The notes under the pieces were generated by a model. The model ran no database searches. It had not been told where the DNA came from and was given only the letters and a program-made list of their open reading frames with translations. From SZUA-38 sp965212525 (lineage in GTDB: Bacteria; Pseudomonadota; Gammaproteobacteria; Xanthomonadales; SZUA-38), in contig CBDBVC010000043.1 in assembly GCA_965212525.1 (NCBI GenBank), forward strand, positions 62,001-126,000: a stretch of 64,000 bases of DNA, read 5' to 3'. Below, piece by piece: positions 44,393-52,811 of the stretch (position 1 is the first letter of the stretch; the number at the start of each line of letters is the position of its first letter). The translations under genes were made by a program, and so were the position numbers.

Positions 44393-45973
44393 ATGAGTGC
44401 CATACGAGACGAAGTGTCGCGACGGCGTACGTTTGCGATCATTTCTCATCCAGATGCAGGTAAGACCACACTGACTGAAAAGCTGTTGCTGTTTGGCGGA
44501 GCCATCCAGATGGCAGGGGCCGTCAAGTCCAAGCGGGCGGCGCGTCACGCCACATCCGACTGGATGAAACTGGAACAGGAACGCGGTATCTCCGTGACCT
44601 CGTCAGTGATGCAGTTTGTCTATCAGCAGCACATCGTCAACCTGCTCGACACACCGGGGCACGCTGACTTCTCCGAGGATACCTACCGAACCCTGACGGC
44701 AGTGGATTCGGCGCTGATGGTGATCGATTGTGCCAAGGGTGTCGAGGAACGGACCATCAAGCTGATGGATGTCTGTCGCCTGAGGGATACACCGATCTTC
44801 ACGTTCATCAACAAGCTTGATCGCGAGGGCCGTGATCCGGTTGAACTGCTTGACGAGGTGGAGTCGGTTCTGAAGATCAACTGCGCGCCAGTGACCTGGC
44901 CGATCGGAATGGGGTCGAGACTCAAGGGTGTCTATCACATGGTGGATGATGCCGTTCTGCTGTACGAATCGGGCCGCAATTACGAAACCCAGCAGGCACA
45001 GTGCATTCAGGGGCTGGACAATCCGGAGCTTGATGAGGTGCTGGGCCCCATGGCTGCCGAACTGCGCGATGAGATCGAGCTGGTCAAGGGCGCCAGCCAC
45101 GAGTTTGATCCGGCCGAATATCTGGCAGGCAGGCTGACGCCGGTGTTCTTTGGCTCAGCCATCAACAACTTCGGTGTGACACCACTGCTGGACAGTTTCG
45201 TTGAGCATGCTCCTGCGCCACAGCCGCGTGATGCCGGAGTTCGCATAGTGCAACCCGATGAACCGAAGTTCACCGGCTTCTGTTTCAAGGTTCAGGCCAA
45301 TATGGATCCGGCCCACAGAGACAGGGTGGCCTTTGTCAGAATCTGTTCCGGTCGTTACACCAGGGGCATGAAACTGCATCACTCGCGCAGCAGCAAGGAC
45401 ATGAAGATTGCCAGTGCGCTGACTTTCCTGGCTCAGGACAGGGAGCATGTCGAGGATGCCTGGGCCGGTGATGTGGTCGGCTTTCACAATCACGGTACCA
45501 TCAGTATCGGTGACACATTCAGTGAAGGTGAAAAACTGCGCTTCAGTGGTGTGCCGAGCTTTGCGCCAGAGCTGTTCAGGCGTGCCAAACTCAAGGATCC
45601 TCTCAAGCTCAAGCAGTTGCAGAAAGGCTTGCAGCAGTTGTCCGAAGAGGGTGCGACACAGTTCTTCAAGCCGATGCTGGGCAATGAACTGGTCCTGGGT
45701 GCAATTGGTGTGCTGCAGTTCGAGGTGGTGGCCTATCGTCTGAAGTCCGAATACAACGTTGATGCCGGTTTCGACAACGTTCAGGTGGCGACAGCACGCT
45801 GGGTCAGTGGCGATGAGGTGATGATCGAGGAGTTCATTCGCAAGAATGACCAGCATCTGTCACGTGATGCCTACGACGAACTGGTTTACCTGGCACCTTC
45901 CCGCGTCAACCTGCAGCTGACCGAAGAACGCTGGCCGGATCTGAAGTTCCACGCCACCCGTGAACACGGCTGA
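44393..45973 (+). CDS. prfC: Peptide chain release factor 3
   Basis: A 526-residue translational GTPase that removes RF1/RF2 from ribosomes after termination. G1 is S-H-P-D-A-G-K-T-T-L near 19-28. G2 is the E-R-G-I-S-V-T-S segment. G3 is D-T-P-G-H-A-D-F-S-E-D-T-Y-R-T-L, and G4 is N-K-L-D near 140. The length and the R-A-A-R-H-A-T-S-D-W-M insert are those of RF3 and distinguish it from EF-G. It is a single-gene unit with a good promoter and a strong two-way terminator. Confidence 0.97.
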   Translation: MSAIRDEVSRRRTFAIISHPDAGKTTLTEKLLLFGGAIQMAGAVKSKRAARHATSDWMKLEQERGISVTSSVMQFVYQQHIVNLLDTPGHADFSEDTYRTLTAVDSALMVIDCAKGVEERTIKLMDVCRLRDTPIFTFINKLDREGRDPVELLDEVESVLKINCAPVTWPIGMGSRLKGVYHMVDDAVLLYESGRNYETQQAQCIQGLDNPELDEVLGPMAAELRDEIELVKGASHEFDPAEYLAGRLTPVFFGSAINNFGVTPLLDSFVEHAPAPQPRDAGVRIVQPDEPKFTGFCFKVQANMDPAHRDRVAFVRICSGRYTRGMKLHHSRSSKDMKIASALTFLAQDREHVEDAWAGDVVGFHNHGTISIGDTFSEGEKLRFSGVPSFAPELFRRAKLKDPLKLKQLQKGLQQLSEEGATQFFKPMLGNELVLGAIGVLQFEVVAYRLKSEYNVDAGFDNVQVATARWVSGDEVMIEEFIRKNDQHLSRDAYDELVYLAPSRVNLQLTEERWPDLKFHATREHG

Positions 45974-45986
45974 CGATAGCGTAAAA

Positions 45987-46014
45987 AAAACGCAGTGCCG
46001 TAGCACTGCGTTTT
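45987..46014. terminator. Two-way intrinsic terminator between prfC and the next gene
   Basis: AAAACGCAGTGC (45987-45998), loop CGTA, GCACTGCGTTTT (46003-46014): a perfect twelve-base stem. The minus-strand side carries a run of eight Ts, so it also ends the opposite gene strongly. Confidence 0.92.
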
Positions 46015-46036
46015 ATTCGTGGGTCTCTTCTGACGC

Positions 46037-47410
46037 TTACTGACTGACTACCGGTGCTTCGGTATTCAGTGTTCGTGTCCAGGAATAGACTGTTTCCTTT
46101 TCGGTGCCGTCAGAGAGTGTTTTCTCGAAGCGGATCGCTTCCAGCAGGTAGCCGGTTGCCGGCAGGCCGGTATACACATGACCTTCATCCGAGGTAATGG
46201 TCTGGCCAGCGAGATCAAATTTCAGATGGCCGTCCTTGTTTCGTACCAGCACGGCACCCTCACCCTGCGAGCAGGGGCCGTAGATACCGACAAAGTTCAG
46301 AATATAGATCTCGTTCAGGCCCCAGCGTGAATCCGTGCAGGTTTGTGAATGGAACGAGGGTTCTTCCATGTCACCATCACGGTTGAAGGCGATACTGAGC
46401 AATTCGGTATTGTCCATGTTCTCGCCAGGCTGTGGCGGTGTGCTGACATTGAATGGCGCCAGACGACGTGCGGCGCTGTCAGACTGATAGAATTGCTGCA
46501 CGTCCGCGTGGTAGGGACGCGTCGGGTTGTAGAACAGCAGAAGCGATGTCGCCAGGATATCGATATCCACCGAATAATTGCCTTCGAGGCTGTTGCTCAT
46601 CAACAGTGCATCAATGGCCAGAATGGGTGACTGATTCCAGGTCGAGATCTGCTGCACCATGGCGTCAGAGCCAGGTGCGGTCTTGACCATGCGGACACTG
46701 GTTGCCGGGTTGACCTGCGAGAGGTTGGGCCTGTTCTGGACATTGGGTGAAAAATGCAGTGTCTGCGCCGTGAACGATTCAATCACCAGTGGCGGAACCT
46801 GATAGGCATGTCCGAACTCGTTGTAAATGACCGAAGACCAGCCTGTCAGTGAGCCATTTGGCTGTGTCATGTCTTCAGCACTGCCGCTGCTGGTTGAATT
46901 GGAGTACCAGCTGCCGCCAACCTCATTGCGTGCCTTCAGTGTGCCACAATCCGAGGCCAGTGACGCCGGAACCATGCCCATCTGATAGACTTCAATCCAG
47001 CCCCGGTACAGGCGGCTTTCGTCCGAGGTCAGATTATCGTTCGGAACCTGGAAATCATTATCGAATACATCGGTGAGTGCTACGGTGCAGCTGGAATCGC
47101 CCGTATTCAGCAAACGGGGCAGTGATCCTTCGGGCTGGTACGCCGATGTGGTCCAGCTGTCGCCGGGTCCCAGATAGACATTCAGTTGTGCCAGTGGCCG
47201 GCCATTGAGGCCGTCCTTGAAGGCGACCCGCAGAGCGGTACCCTGGGTGGTGTCGTTGTTGTGGACCTCCAGCAGGGTCTGCTGTGATTCACCGATGGCC
47301 ATGTAGGGGAACAGCAGAACCTGTCCGGTTCCATCAGCAGAAATATTGGCCGCCTGAACAGAGCTGGCCAGCGAAATAAACAATCCCGCAATCAATGTAC
47401 GACTCATCAT
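46037..47410 (-). CDS. Secreted protein of unknown function
   Basis: A 457-residue protein with a signal peptide (S-S-V-Q-A-A). The mature start N-I-S-A-D-G-T-G-Q-V-L-L-F-P-Y is followed by mainly beta sequence with many Asn, Asp and Thr residues and cysteines near 107, 155, 355 and 377 that could form disulfides. The segment L-L-F-P-Y-x-x-x-G-E-S-Q-Q-T-L-L-E-V-H-N-N-D reads like an Ig-type domain of exported proteins. I do not recognise the family. It stands alone between two terminated units, with GGGAGA before the start and a perfect palindrome about 35 bases upstream. That suggests tight control of one exported protein. Confidence 0.75.
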   Translation of the reverse strand: MMSRTLIAGLFISLASSVQAANISADGTGQVLLFPYMAIGESQQTLLEVHNNDTTQGTALRVAFKDGLNGRPLAQLNVYLGPGDSWTTSAYQPEGSLPRLLNTGDSSCTVALTDVFDNDFQVPNDNLTSDESRLYRGWIEVYQMGMVPASLASDCGTLKARNEVGGSWYSNSTSSGSAEDMTQPNGSLTGWSSVIYNEFGHAYQVPPLVIESFTAQTLHFSPNVQNRPNLSQVNPATSVRMVKTAPGSDAMVQQISTWNQSPILAIDALLMSNSLEGNYSVDIDILATSLLLFYNPTRPYHADVQQFYQSDSAARRLAPFNVSTPPQPGENMDNTELLSIAFNRDGDMEEPSFHSQTCTDSRWGLNEIYILNFVGIYGPCSQGEGAVLVRNKDGHLKFDLAGQTITSDEGHVYTGLPATGYLLEAIRFEKTLSDGTEKETVYSWTRTLNTEAPVVSQ

Positions 47411-47443
47411 TATCTTCTCCCTGATTTTGTACGCGGTATTTTT

Positions 47444-47462
47444 TTAACATAGCGGATGTTAA
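47444..47462. promoter_or_regulatory. Perfect palindrome TTAACAT-N5-ATGTTAA, candidate operator
   Basis: TTAACAT at 47444-47450 and ATGTTAA at 47456-47462 are exact reverse complements with five bases between. The site lies 34 bases upstream of the start codon of the secreted-protein gene, where a promoter is expected. A dimeric helix-turn-helix regulator is the likely partner. Confidence 0.5.
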
Positions 47463-47499
47463 CGATTCGTCTATATATTGTAAGGAAATGTAACCGGCC

Positions 47500-48012
47500 T
47501 CAGAGGTGGTACAGTGCTGCATAAACCTTGGGGTCGATCAATACGCCGGATTTGGTTTGCTGATTCAGCCAGTCTTCTATTTCACTCAGTTTGACCAGAT
47601 GTATCCGGATGTCTTCATCTCCGACGCCGCCACCCTGATGCACACGCTGCAGATTTTCGGCAAGAAAGTAATGCACGATTTCCGATGTCATGCCGGGTGA
47701 TGTCGGGCCTGAAAACAGCGGACTGAGCCTTCCTGTAAACCCGGTTTCTTCCAGCAGCTCGCGTTCGGCGGCGGTCTTCAGCGATTCTGTCTCGTCCAGA
47801 TCACCCACCAGCCCGGCCGGAAACTCGATCACTGGTGCGGCCACCGGTATCCGGTACTGCTCGACAAGACAGATGGTGTCATCGTCAAGCCGTGGAACAA
47901 TTGCGACAACTGCGGTGGCATTGCTGCGGTCGCAGTATTCCCAGCCGTCCCGGATGCTGATACCGAGAAAGCGGCCCTGATAGACAAAATCACGTTTTTC
48001 CCCTTGAGGCAT
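47500..48012 (-). CDS. Nudix hydrolase, ADP-ribose pyrophosphatase type
   Basis: A 170-residue cytosolic protein. The complete Nudix box is at about 75-97: G-x5-E-x7-R-E-L-L-E-E-T-G-F, with all metal-binding Glu residues. Before it, V-E-Q-Y-R-I-P and E-F-P-A-G-L-V are typical of ADP-ribose/nucleoside-diphosphate-sugar hydrolases. After it, S-P-G-M-T-S-E fits the same branch. It may hydrolyse ADP-ribose or a sugar nucleotide. It runs toward the secreted-protein gene on the same strand, about 90 bp apart, and is probably transcribed separately. Confidence 0.9.
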   Translation of the reverse strand: MPQGEKRDFVYQGRFLGISIRDGWEYCDRSNATAVVAIVPRLDDDTICLVEQYRIPVAAPVIEFPAGLVGDLDETESLKTAAERELLEETGFTGRLSPLFSGPTSPGMTSEIVHYFLAENLQRVHQGGGVGDEDIRIHLVKLSEIEDWLNQQTKSGVLIDPKVYAALYHL

Positions 48013-48182
48013 TGATATTGGCTCCTGCAGTCCCTAAATTGCCTGCATCAGCCTCGACTTGCCGGGACGGTCAGCGTGACAGACGCACAGGTCTGTTCAA
48101 CTGACCGGCAGAGCAATACGACATGGAACCTCATGGCCCGGAAGCTGACTAATGCAGGGCTGGAATACGCTACAGGATCATT

Positions 48183-49643
48183 ATGAAAAAACAAGTACAG
48201 ATGTTGCTGACAGGGTTGATGCTTGCTGTCACTTCACCCGTCGTCGTGATGGCACAGGCCAGTGCTGAAACACAGGCAGAGAAACCCGCCAGCCAACCCA
48301 GGGTCGACATTCATGCCGTCATCAAGGAAGAAAGCCGGATACCGGTCCTGCTGGAAATTGCACGTCGTGCCTATCATGCCAAGGATTATCCCGTTTACGA
48401 GAAGGTGATGACCAAACTGTCCATCCTGAGACCGTATCAGGGCCAGTTCAGGTACAGGCTGGCAGAAGCACTGGCGCTGCAGGACAAGAAATCCGAAGCC
48501 TACAATACATTGATTCAGCTGACTCAGCAGGGCCTCAGTTTCAGCATGGATGGCGATGACGATTTCGAACTGATCAAGGGCTATGAAGCGTATTACTACA
48601 TCCAGGACAGTTTCAATCAGGCGGGCAAGCCCCAGGGCAGGGCACAGCAGTATTTCTCGATGGGCAGTGCCGATCTGATGGCAGAGTCCTTTGCCTATGA
48701 CCCGGTTGGTGATCGTTTTCTGATTGGCAGCGTCAGACATCGCAACATCAGCCAGGTTGGTGAGTCAGGCAAACTTGAGCCCTATATCGATGGTCGGGAT
48801 GCCACCGAACTGCTGGGGGTGTTTGCACTCGCTATTGATGCCGAGCGCAAGGTGCTCTGGGTGGCCGATGCCGGAACGCCGCATGCCGATGGCATTGCAC
48901 CAAGCGATTACGGCAAGACAGGTCTGGTCAAGTACGATCTGGAGAGCGGAAGCCTGCTTCAGCGCTACACATTTCCTGTCAGCCAGACTGGCGGGCGTGC
49001 CGGACTGGTGTCACATCTGACCGTCGGTGTTGATGGAACCGTATACGCCAGTGATTCAGTCAATCGGGCACTGTACAGCCTCAAACCCGATGCCGAGGCC
49101 CCAGCTGTGTTGCTTATGTCACCGAAGTTCACCTCACTGCGCGGTGTGGCCAGTCATCCTGCTGGTGACATATTGTACTTTGCAGATTTCGAGCTGGGCC
49201 TGTTCGCGGTATCGCTGAAGGACAACAAGGTCACTCAGATCAAGCAGGGTTCAACTAACCTGGGTGGCATAGACGGGATCTACTGGTACGAGGATTCACT
49301 GATCATCATCCAGAATGATATCAATCCACAACGCGTGGTTCGGCTGATGCTGGATGAGTCTGGAACGGTCGGCTTCCATGCACAGGTGCTGATTGCAGGA
49401 TTTGAACAGATGGAATCCCCTCGTGTGGGTGGCGTGATGAAAGACAGTTTCATACTGATAGCCAACAGCCAGCTCAAACTGTTCGACCCGATCAGTGGCA
49501 AGTTGCTCGAAGGTGCCGAGCTGACAGAGCAAACCACCCTGAATATCGATCTGAAGTATGGCTGGTTGCCACCGCGAGTGAAGACTGCCGAGGAGTTTCA
49601 GCACGATATCGACAGTCAGAAGGAGAGTTCAGCCAGCGGCTGA
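48183..49643 (+). CDS. Secreted TPR plus SMP-30/NHL-like propeller protein
   Basis: A 486-residue protein with a signal peptide (cleavage near V-M-A-Q-A). Residues 45-150 form helical TPR-like repeats. From about 160 onward, repeated beta-blade patterns appear (F-A-Y-D-P-V-G-D-R-F-L-I-G-S, L-A-I-D-A-E-R-K-V-L-W-V-A-D, L-T-V-G-V-D-G-T-V-Y-A-S-D, G-V-A-S-H-P-A-G-D-I-L-Y-F-A-D) like SMP-30/gluconolactonase or NHL propellers. It should lie in the periplasm or outside. No catalytic metal-site residues are certain. It is a single gene, convergent with the exonuclease after only four bases. The function is unknown. Confidence 0.8.
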   Translation: MKKQVQMLLTGLMLAVTSPVVVMAQASAETQAEKPASQPRVDIHAVIKEESRIPVLLEIARRAYHAKDYPVYEKVMTKLSILRPYQGQFRYRLAEALALQDKKSEAYNTLIQLTQQGLSFSMDGDDDFELIKGYEAYYYIQDSFNQAGKPQGRAQQYFSMGSADLMAESFAYDPVGDRFLIGSVRHRNISQVGESGKLEPYIDGRDATELLGVFALAIDAERKVLWVADAGTPHADGIAPSDYGKTGLVKYDLESGSLLQRYTFPVSQTGGRAGLVSHLTVGVDGTVYASDSVNRALYSLKPDAEAPAVLLMSPKFTSLRGVASHPAGDILYFADFELGLFAVSLKDNKVTQIKQGSTNLGGIDGIYWYEDSLIIIQNDINPQRVVRLMLDESGTVGFHAQVLIAGFEQMESPRVGGVMKDSFILIANSQLKLFDPISGKLLEGAELTEQTTLNIDLKYGWLPPRVKTAEEFQHDIDSQKESSASG

Positions 49644-49647
49644 TGTT

Positions 49648-50553
49648 CTACTGACGTTCCGACCAGAGCCCGGCAATATGTTCACAACGCCGTCGGGTCA
49701 GTTGTCCGATATTGAGGTAATCAAACAGTTCATTCAGTGCAGGCAGGTCGGGTTGCTTCCAGTCGAGCTCCGGTTCAGGATCCGCTACCGGCACATCCAT
49801 TGAAATGCCTGTCAGCTGACGCGCCAGTCGGGCCTCATCCTGCTGACTGTCAATTTTCTTCTGTATGCTCTTGGCACCCCTGATCGACAGGAATTCGATT
49901 TCCGATCGACGTTCCAGCACTGAATCGAGCGAATCGAAATGGGCAATCAGGGCAGCAGCACTTTTCGGGCCGATGCCATTGACACCGGGTATGTTGTCCA
50001 CCGCATCGCCTGTGAGTGCCAGGTAATCCGCGATCTGATCCGGCCTGACGCCAAACTTCTCGACGATTGCATCAGCATCCATTCGGCGGTTGCGTGCAAA
50101 GTCCCACAGGGTATCACCCTCGCCAACCAGCTGTGCCAGGTCCTTGTCTGAAGAAACAATGTGCACCGGCTGGCCTCGCGCCTTCTTGCGTGATGACAAG
50201 GTACCGATGATATCGTCTGCCTCGAATCGATTATCCGAAAAACAGCTGATGCCGAGCATCTCTGCAATGGCTCGGCAGTGTGCAAACTGCCGTTTGAGCT
50301 CTGCCGGTGCCGGATCGCGATTGGCCTTGTATTCGGGGTAGATCTCATTGCGGAATGAGGTGGTCAGTGATTCATCAAAGGCAGCGGCGATGAAGCCGGG
50401 TCGGGTCTGCTCAAGCAGACTCAGCAGGAATCCGGTAAATCCGTACACCGCATTGCTGGGGTTTCCTTCGCTGTCCTGCATGTCTGCAGACACTGAAAAA
50501 TAGGCCCGGAAGACATAGACACTGGAATCGATCAGGAACAGGTCATTGCTCAC
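49648..50553 (-). CDS. 5'-3' exonuclease / flap endonuclease (ExoIX-like)
   Basis: A 301-residue protein matching the N-terminal nuclease of DNA polymerase I but free-standing, as in ExoIX/Xni, though longer than E. coli Xni. The metal-binding acidic residues sit in L-F-L-I-D-S-S, F-D-E-S, R-F-E-A-D-D-I-I-G-T, S-S-D-K-D-L-A-Q-L and L-T-G-D-A-V-D-N-I-P-G-V-N-G-I-G-P-K-S-A. The last is the helix-hairpin-helix that grips DNA. It should remove RNA primers or flaps. It begins six bases after the HNH nuclease gene ends upstream, so the two nucleases look co-transcribed. Confidence 0.92.
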   Translation of the reverse strand: MSNDLFLIDSSVYVFRAYFSVSADMQDSEGNPSNAVYGFTGFLLSLLEQTRPGFIAAAFDESLTTSFRNEIYPEYKANRDPAPAELKRQFAHCRAIAEMLGISCFSDNRFEADDIIGTLSSRKKARGQPVHIVSSDKDLAQLVGEGDTLWDFARNRRMDADAIVEKFGVRPDQIADYLALTGDAVDNIPGVNGIGPKSAAALIAHFDSLDSVLERRSEIEFLSIRGAKSIQKKIDSQQDEARLARQLTGISMDVPVADPEPELDWKQPDLPALNELFDYLNIGQLTRRRCEHIAGLWSERQ

Positions 50554-50558
50554 GGCTA

Positions 50559-51170
50559 TCAGTGATCCCGTTCGCCCTGGTGATTGATGCGCTCAAGCAA
50601 CGGGCTGTTCCTCGGGAAATGCGCCAGCAGGAATTCCATCTGATCGGCAAGGATCTGCTTGCCCTGCAGGAATATGTATTCGGCGTGAGTGGGTGTGAAT
50701 GGAATCGCCAGTAATTGCAGACCGGCCTGTTCGGGTGTCCGGTCCGCCTTGTGGTTATTGCAGCGCTTGCAGGCAGTGACCACATTGTTCCATCGATCGA
50801 CGCCACCTCGGCTGATCGGTGTCACATGATCCCTCGACAGCTCGTAGTCACCGTGCTGCTTGCCACAGTAAAGACACAGGTTCTGGTCTCGCTTGAACAG
50901 GGACTTGTTGCACAGCGGCGGGGTGTAGCTTTCCCTGTTGTGACCATGTTCGGGGTGTATGCCCTGGGTGGCGATAACGGAATTGACGTCGATGAAGCTG
51001 CGATAGCCGGTGTTGGCACAGATGCCGCCATGAATCCGGTACAGTCGCTGTCCGACAGAGTAGGCAACTTCATTCAGCGCATAGAGTTTGGTTGCCTGCT
51101 GATAATTGATCCATTCCATTGGCATGCCAGCAATGTCGGTTCTAAGAACTTTCTGGTGCAGATGTTGCAT
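50559..51170 (-). CDS. HNH endonuclease
   Basis: A 203-residue protein. The HNH core is at about 95-145: C-L-Y-C-G, then S-R-D-H-V-T-P-I-S-R-G-G-V-D-R-W-N-N-V-V-T-A-C-K-R-C-N-N-H-K. It therefore has two zinc CxxC pairs, the His-Asn-His residues and the S-R-G-G loop. The N-terminal 90 residues have no clear domain. This free-standing HNH type is common in Gammaproteobacteria and is not tied to restriction systems. The next gene downstream is the 5'-3' exonuclease, six bases away on the same strand. A joint role in DNA processing is inference. Confidence 0.9.
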   Translation of the reverse strand: MQHLHQKVLRTDIAGMPMEWINYQQATKLYALNEVAYSVGQRLYRIHGGICANTGYRSFIDVNSVIATQGIHPEHGHNRESYTPPLCNKSLFKRDQNLCLYCGKQHGDYELSRDHVTPISRGGVDRWNNVVTACKRCNNHKADRTPEQAGLQLLAIPFTPTHAEYIFLQGKQILADQMEFLLAHFPRNSPLLERINHQGERDH

Positions 51171-51390
51171 CGTTGTTCCATAGACTGGTTTGTTCTAAGT
51201 AACCAGAACCTGTCTGAAAAATCAAGAAAAAACTCCACATTGACGCAAATAGGCAGCGCGCCGACGTATAGTCAGGACGTGGATACTCATCGATTTCATC
51301 TCCTGAATCTGTCGGCTTGATTCCCTCACTCGGGCTCATGCTAGAATGATCGCCGATTTTCCTGCAAATCTTATTGAAAGGGGATTGTTT

Positions 51391-52512
51391 ATGTCGTTGA
51401 CTGTAGCAGTCGCACGGGAGATGGTGACGGACGAGTCCCGCATCGCTCTGGTGCCCGAAGTGGCAGACAAGTTTGCCGCACTGGGAGCATCAGTGCTGAT
51501 AGAGAAAGGTGCCGGAGATGGCGCCCTGATTCCCGATAAGGCCTTCACCAGTGCGACCCTGTCCGACAGGGCAGATGTTCTTTCTGGCAGCGATCTTCTG
51601 CTGTGTGTTCAGCCACCCGATCTCGATACACTGCGGCAGCTCAAACGCGGCAGCATGGTGGCGGGTTTCCTCTCGCCCTATGGTGATCCGGAGCGTATCA
51701 AGCTGATGCGCGACAATGAGCTGACTTCATTTTCGGTGGAACTGATTCCGCGAATCAGCCGGGCCCAGTCAATGGATGCACTCTCATCCCAGGCTTCGAT
51801 TGCCGGTTACAAGGCGGTGTTGATCGCCTCTCAGCTCAGCGGTCGTTTTTTTCCCATGCTGACTACGGCGGCAGGCACCATCAGGCCGAGCAAGGTGCTG
51901 GTCATCGGTGCCGGTGTGGCCGGATTGCAGGCGCTTGCCACAGCAAGGCGACTGGGCGCGATGACCGAGGGTTATGACGTTCGTCCCGAGACGCGTGAGC
52001 AGGTTGAATCGCTGGGTGCGAAATTCCTTGATGTCTCGGTCAGTGCCGCAGGCGAGGGCGGCTATGCCCGTGAACTGACCGAAGAAGAGAAGGCACAACA
52101 GCAACAGATGCTGGCAGAGCACCTGGCCAAGGCCAATGTGATTATCACCACTGCTGCGATCCCGGGCAAGCAGTCACCGCGCATCATCAGTCGTGACATG
52201 GTGGAGCAGATGCAGCCTGGAACTGTCATTGTGGATCTGGCTGCCGAGGGTGGTGGCAATTGTGAACTGACCGAGGCCGGCAAGACCATTCAGCATGAAT
52301 CGATCATCATCGATGGTCCTGTCAATCTCGCCAGTCAGCTACCGGTCGACGCCAGTCAGATGTTTGCCAGGAATCTGTACAGTTACCTGTCTCCCGCAAT
52401 CAGTGATGGTGAATTCGTTGCCGACTGGGAAGATGAGATCTTTGCCAGCTCCGTGGTGACTCACGAGGGCAGAATCATGCAGGACAACATAAAAGAACGA
52501 GTGGAGGGGTAA
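51391..52512 (+). CDS. pntAA: NAD(P) transhydrogenase subunit alpha part 1
   Basis: Binds NAD(H) and, with PntAB and PntB, moves hydride between NADH and NADP+ using proton flow. A 373-residue soluble domain. The N-terminal part is related to alanine dehydrogenase (V-A-R-E-M-V-T-D-E-S-R-I-A-L-V-P). The NAD-binding fold contains G-A-G-V-A-G-L-Q-A-L-A-T-A near 175 and Y-D-V-R-P-E. The mobile loop region A-G-E-G-G-Y-A-R-E-L follows. ATG 51391 is preceded by GAAAGGGG, so I prefer it to an upstream ATG 45 bases away. First of three coupled genes. Confidence 0.95.
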   Translation: MSLTVAVAREMVTDESRIALVPEVADKFAALGASVLIEKGAGDGALIPDKAFTSATLSDRADVLSGSDLLLCVQPPDLDTLRQLKRGSMVAGFLSPYGDPERIKLMRDNELTSFSVELIPRISRAQSMDALSSQASIAGYKAVLIASQLSGRFFPMLTTAAGTIRPSKVLVIGAGVAGLQALATARRLGAMTEGYDVRPETREQVESLGAKFLDVSVSAAGEGGYARELTEEEKAQQQQMLAEHLAKANVIITTAAIPGKQSPRIISRDMVEQMQPGTVIVDLAAEGGGNCELTEAGKTIQHESIIIDGPVNLASQLPVDASQMFARNLYSYLSPAISDGEFVADWEDEIFASSVVTHEGRIMQDNIKERVEG

Positions 52513-52514
52513 CC

Positions 52515-52811
52515 GTGGATGCATTTGTAGCACTGTATATCTTCATGCTGGCCGGTTTCACCGGTTACGAGATCATCGGACGGGTCCCCGTCATTCTTCA
52601 CACCCCGCTGATGTCAGGGTCCAACTTCATTCACGGCATCGTGCTGGTTGGTGCCATGATTGCACTGGGTCATGCCGAGAGCAGACTTGAAGTGATCGTT
52701 GGCTTCATCGGAGTCCTGCTGGGGGCAGGCAATGCCGCTGGCGGTTATGTGGTGACCGAGCGCATGCTCGAGATGTTCAAGCCCAGCGACAAGAAAGGAG
52801 CATCTTCATGA
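52515..52811 (+). CDS. pntAB: NAD(P) transhydrogenase subunit alpha part 2 (membrane)
   Basis: A 98-residue membrane part with three helices, matching the split-alpha form of the enzyme. Signature F-T-G-Y-E-I-I-G-R-V-P-V-I-L-H-T-P-L-M-S is followed by N-F-I-H-G-I. It begins with GTG, with GGAGGGG about five bases before it and two bases after the pntAA stop. Its stop overlaps the pntB ATG by four bases. It forms the proton channel with PntB. Confidence 0.95.
   Translation: MDAFVALYIFMLAGFTGYEIIGRVPVILHTPLMSGSNFIHGIVLVGAMIALGHAESRLEVIVGFIGVLLGAGNAAGGYVVTERMLEMFKPSDKKGASS

Noticed and set aside
51240..51272. Promoter for pntAA (TTGACG ... TATAGT)
   Set aside because: The spacing between the boxes is 21 bases, too long for a sigma-70 promoter.
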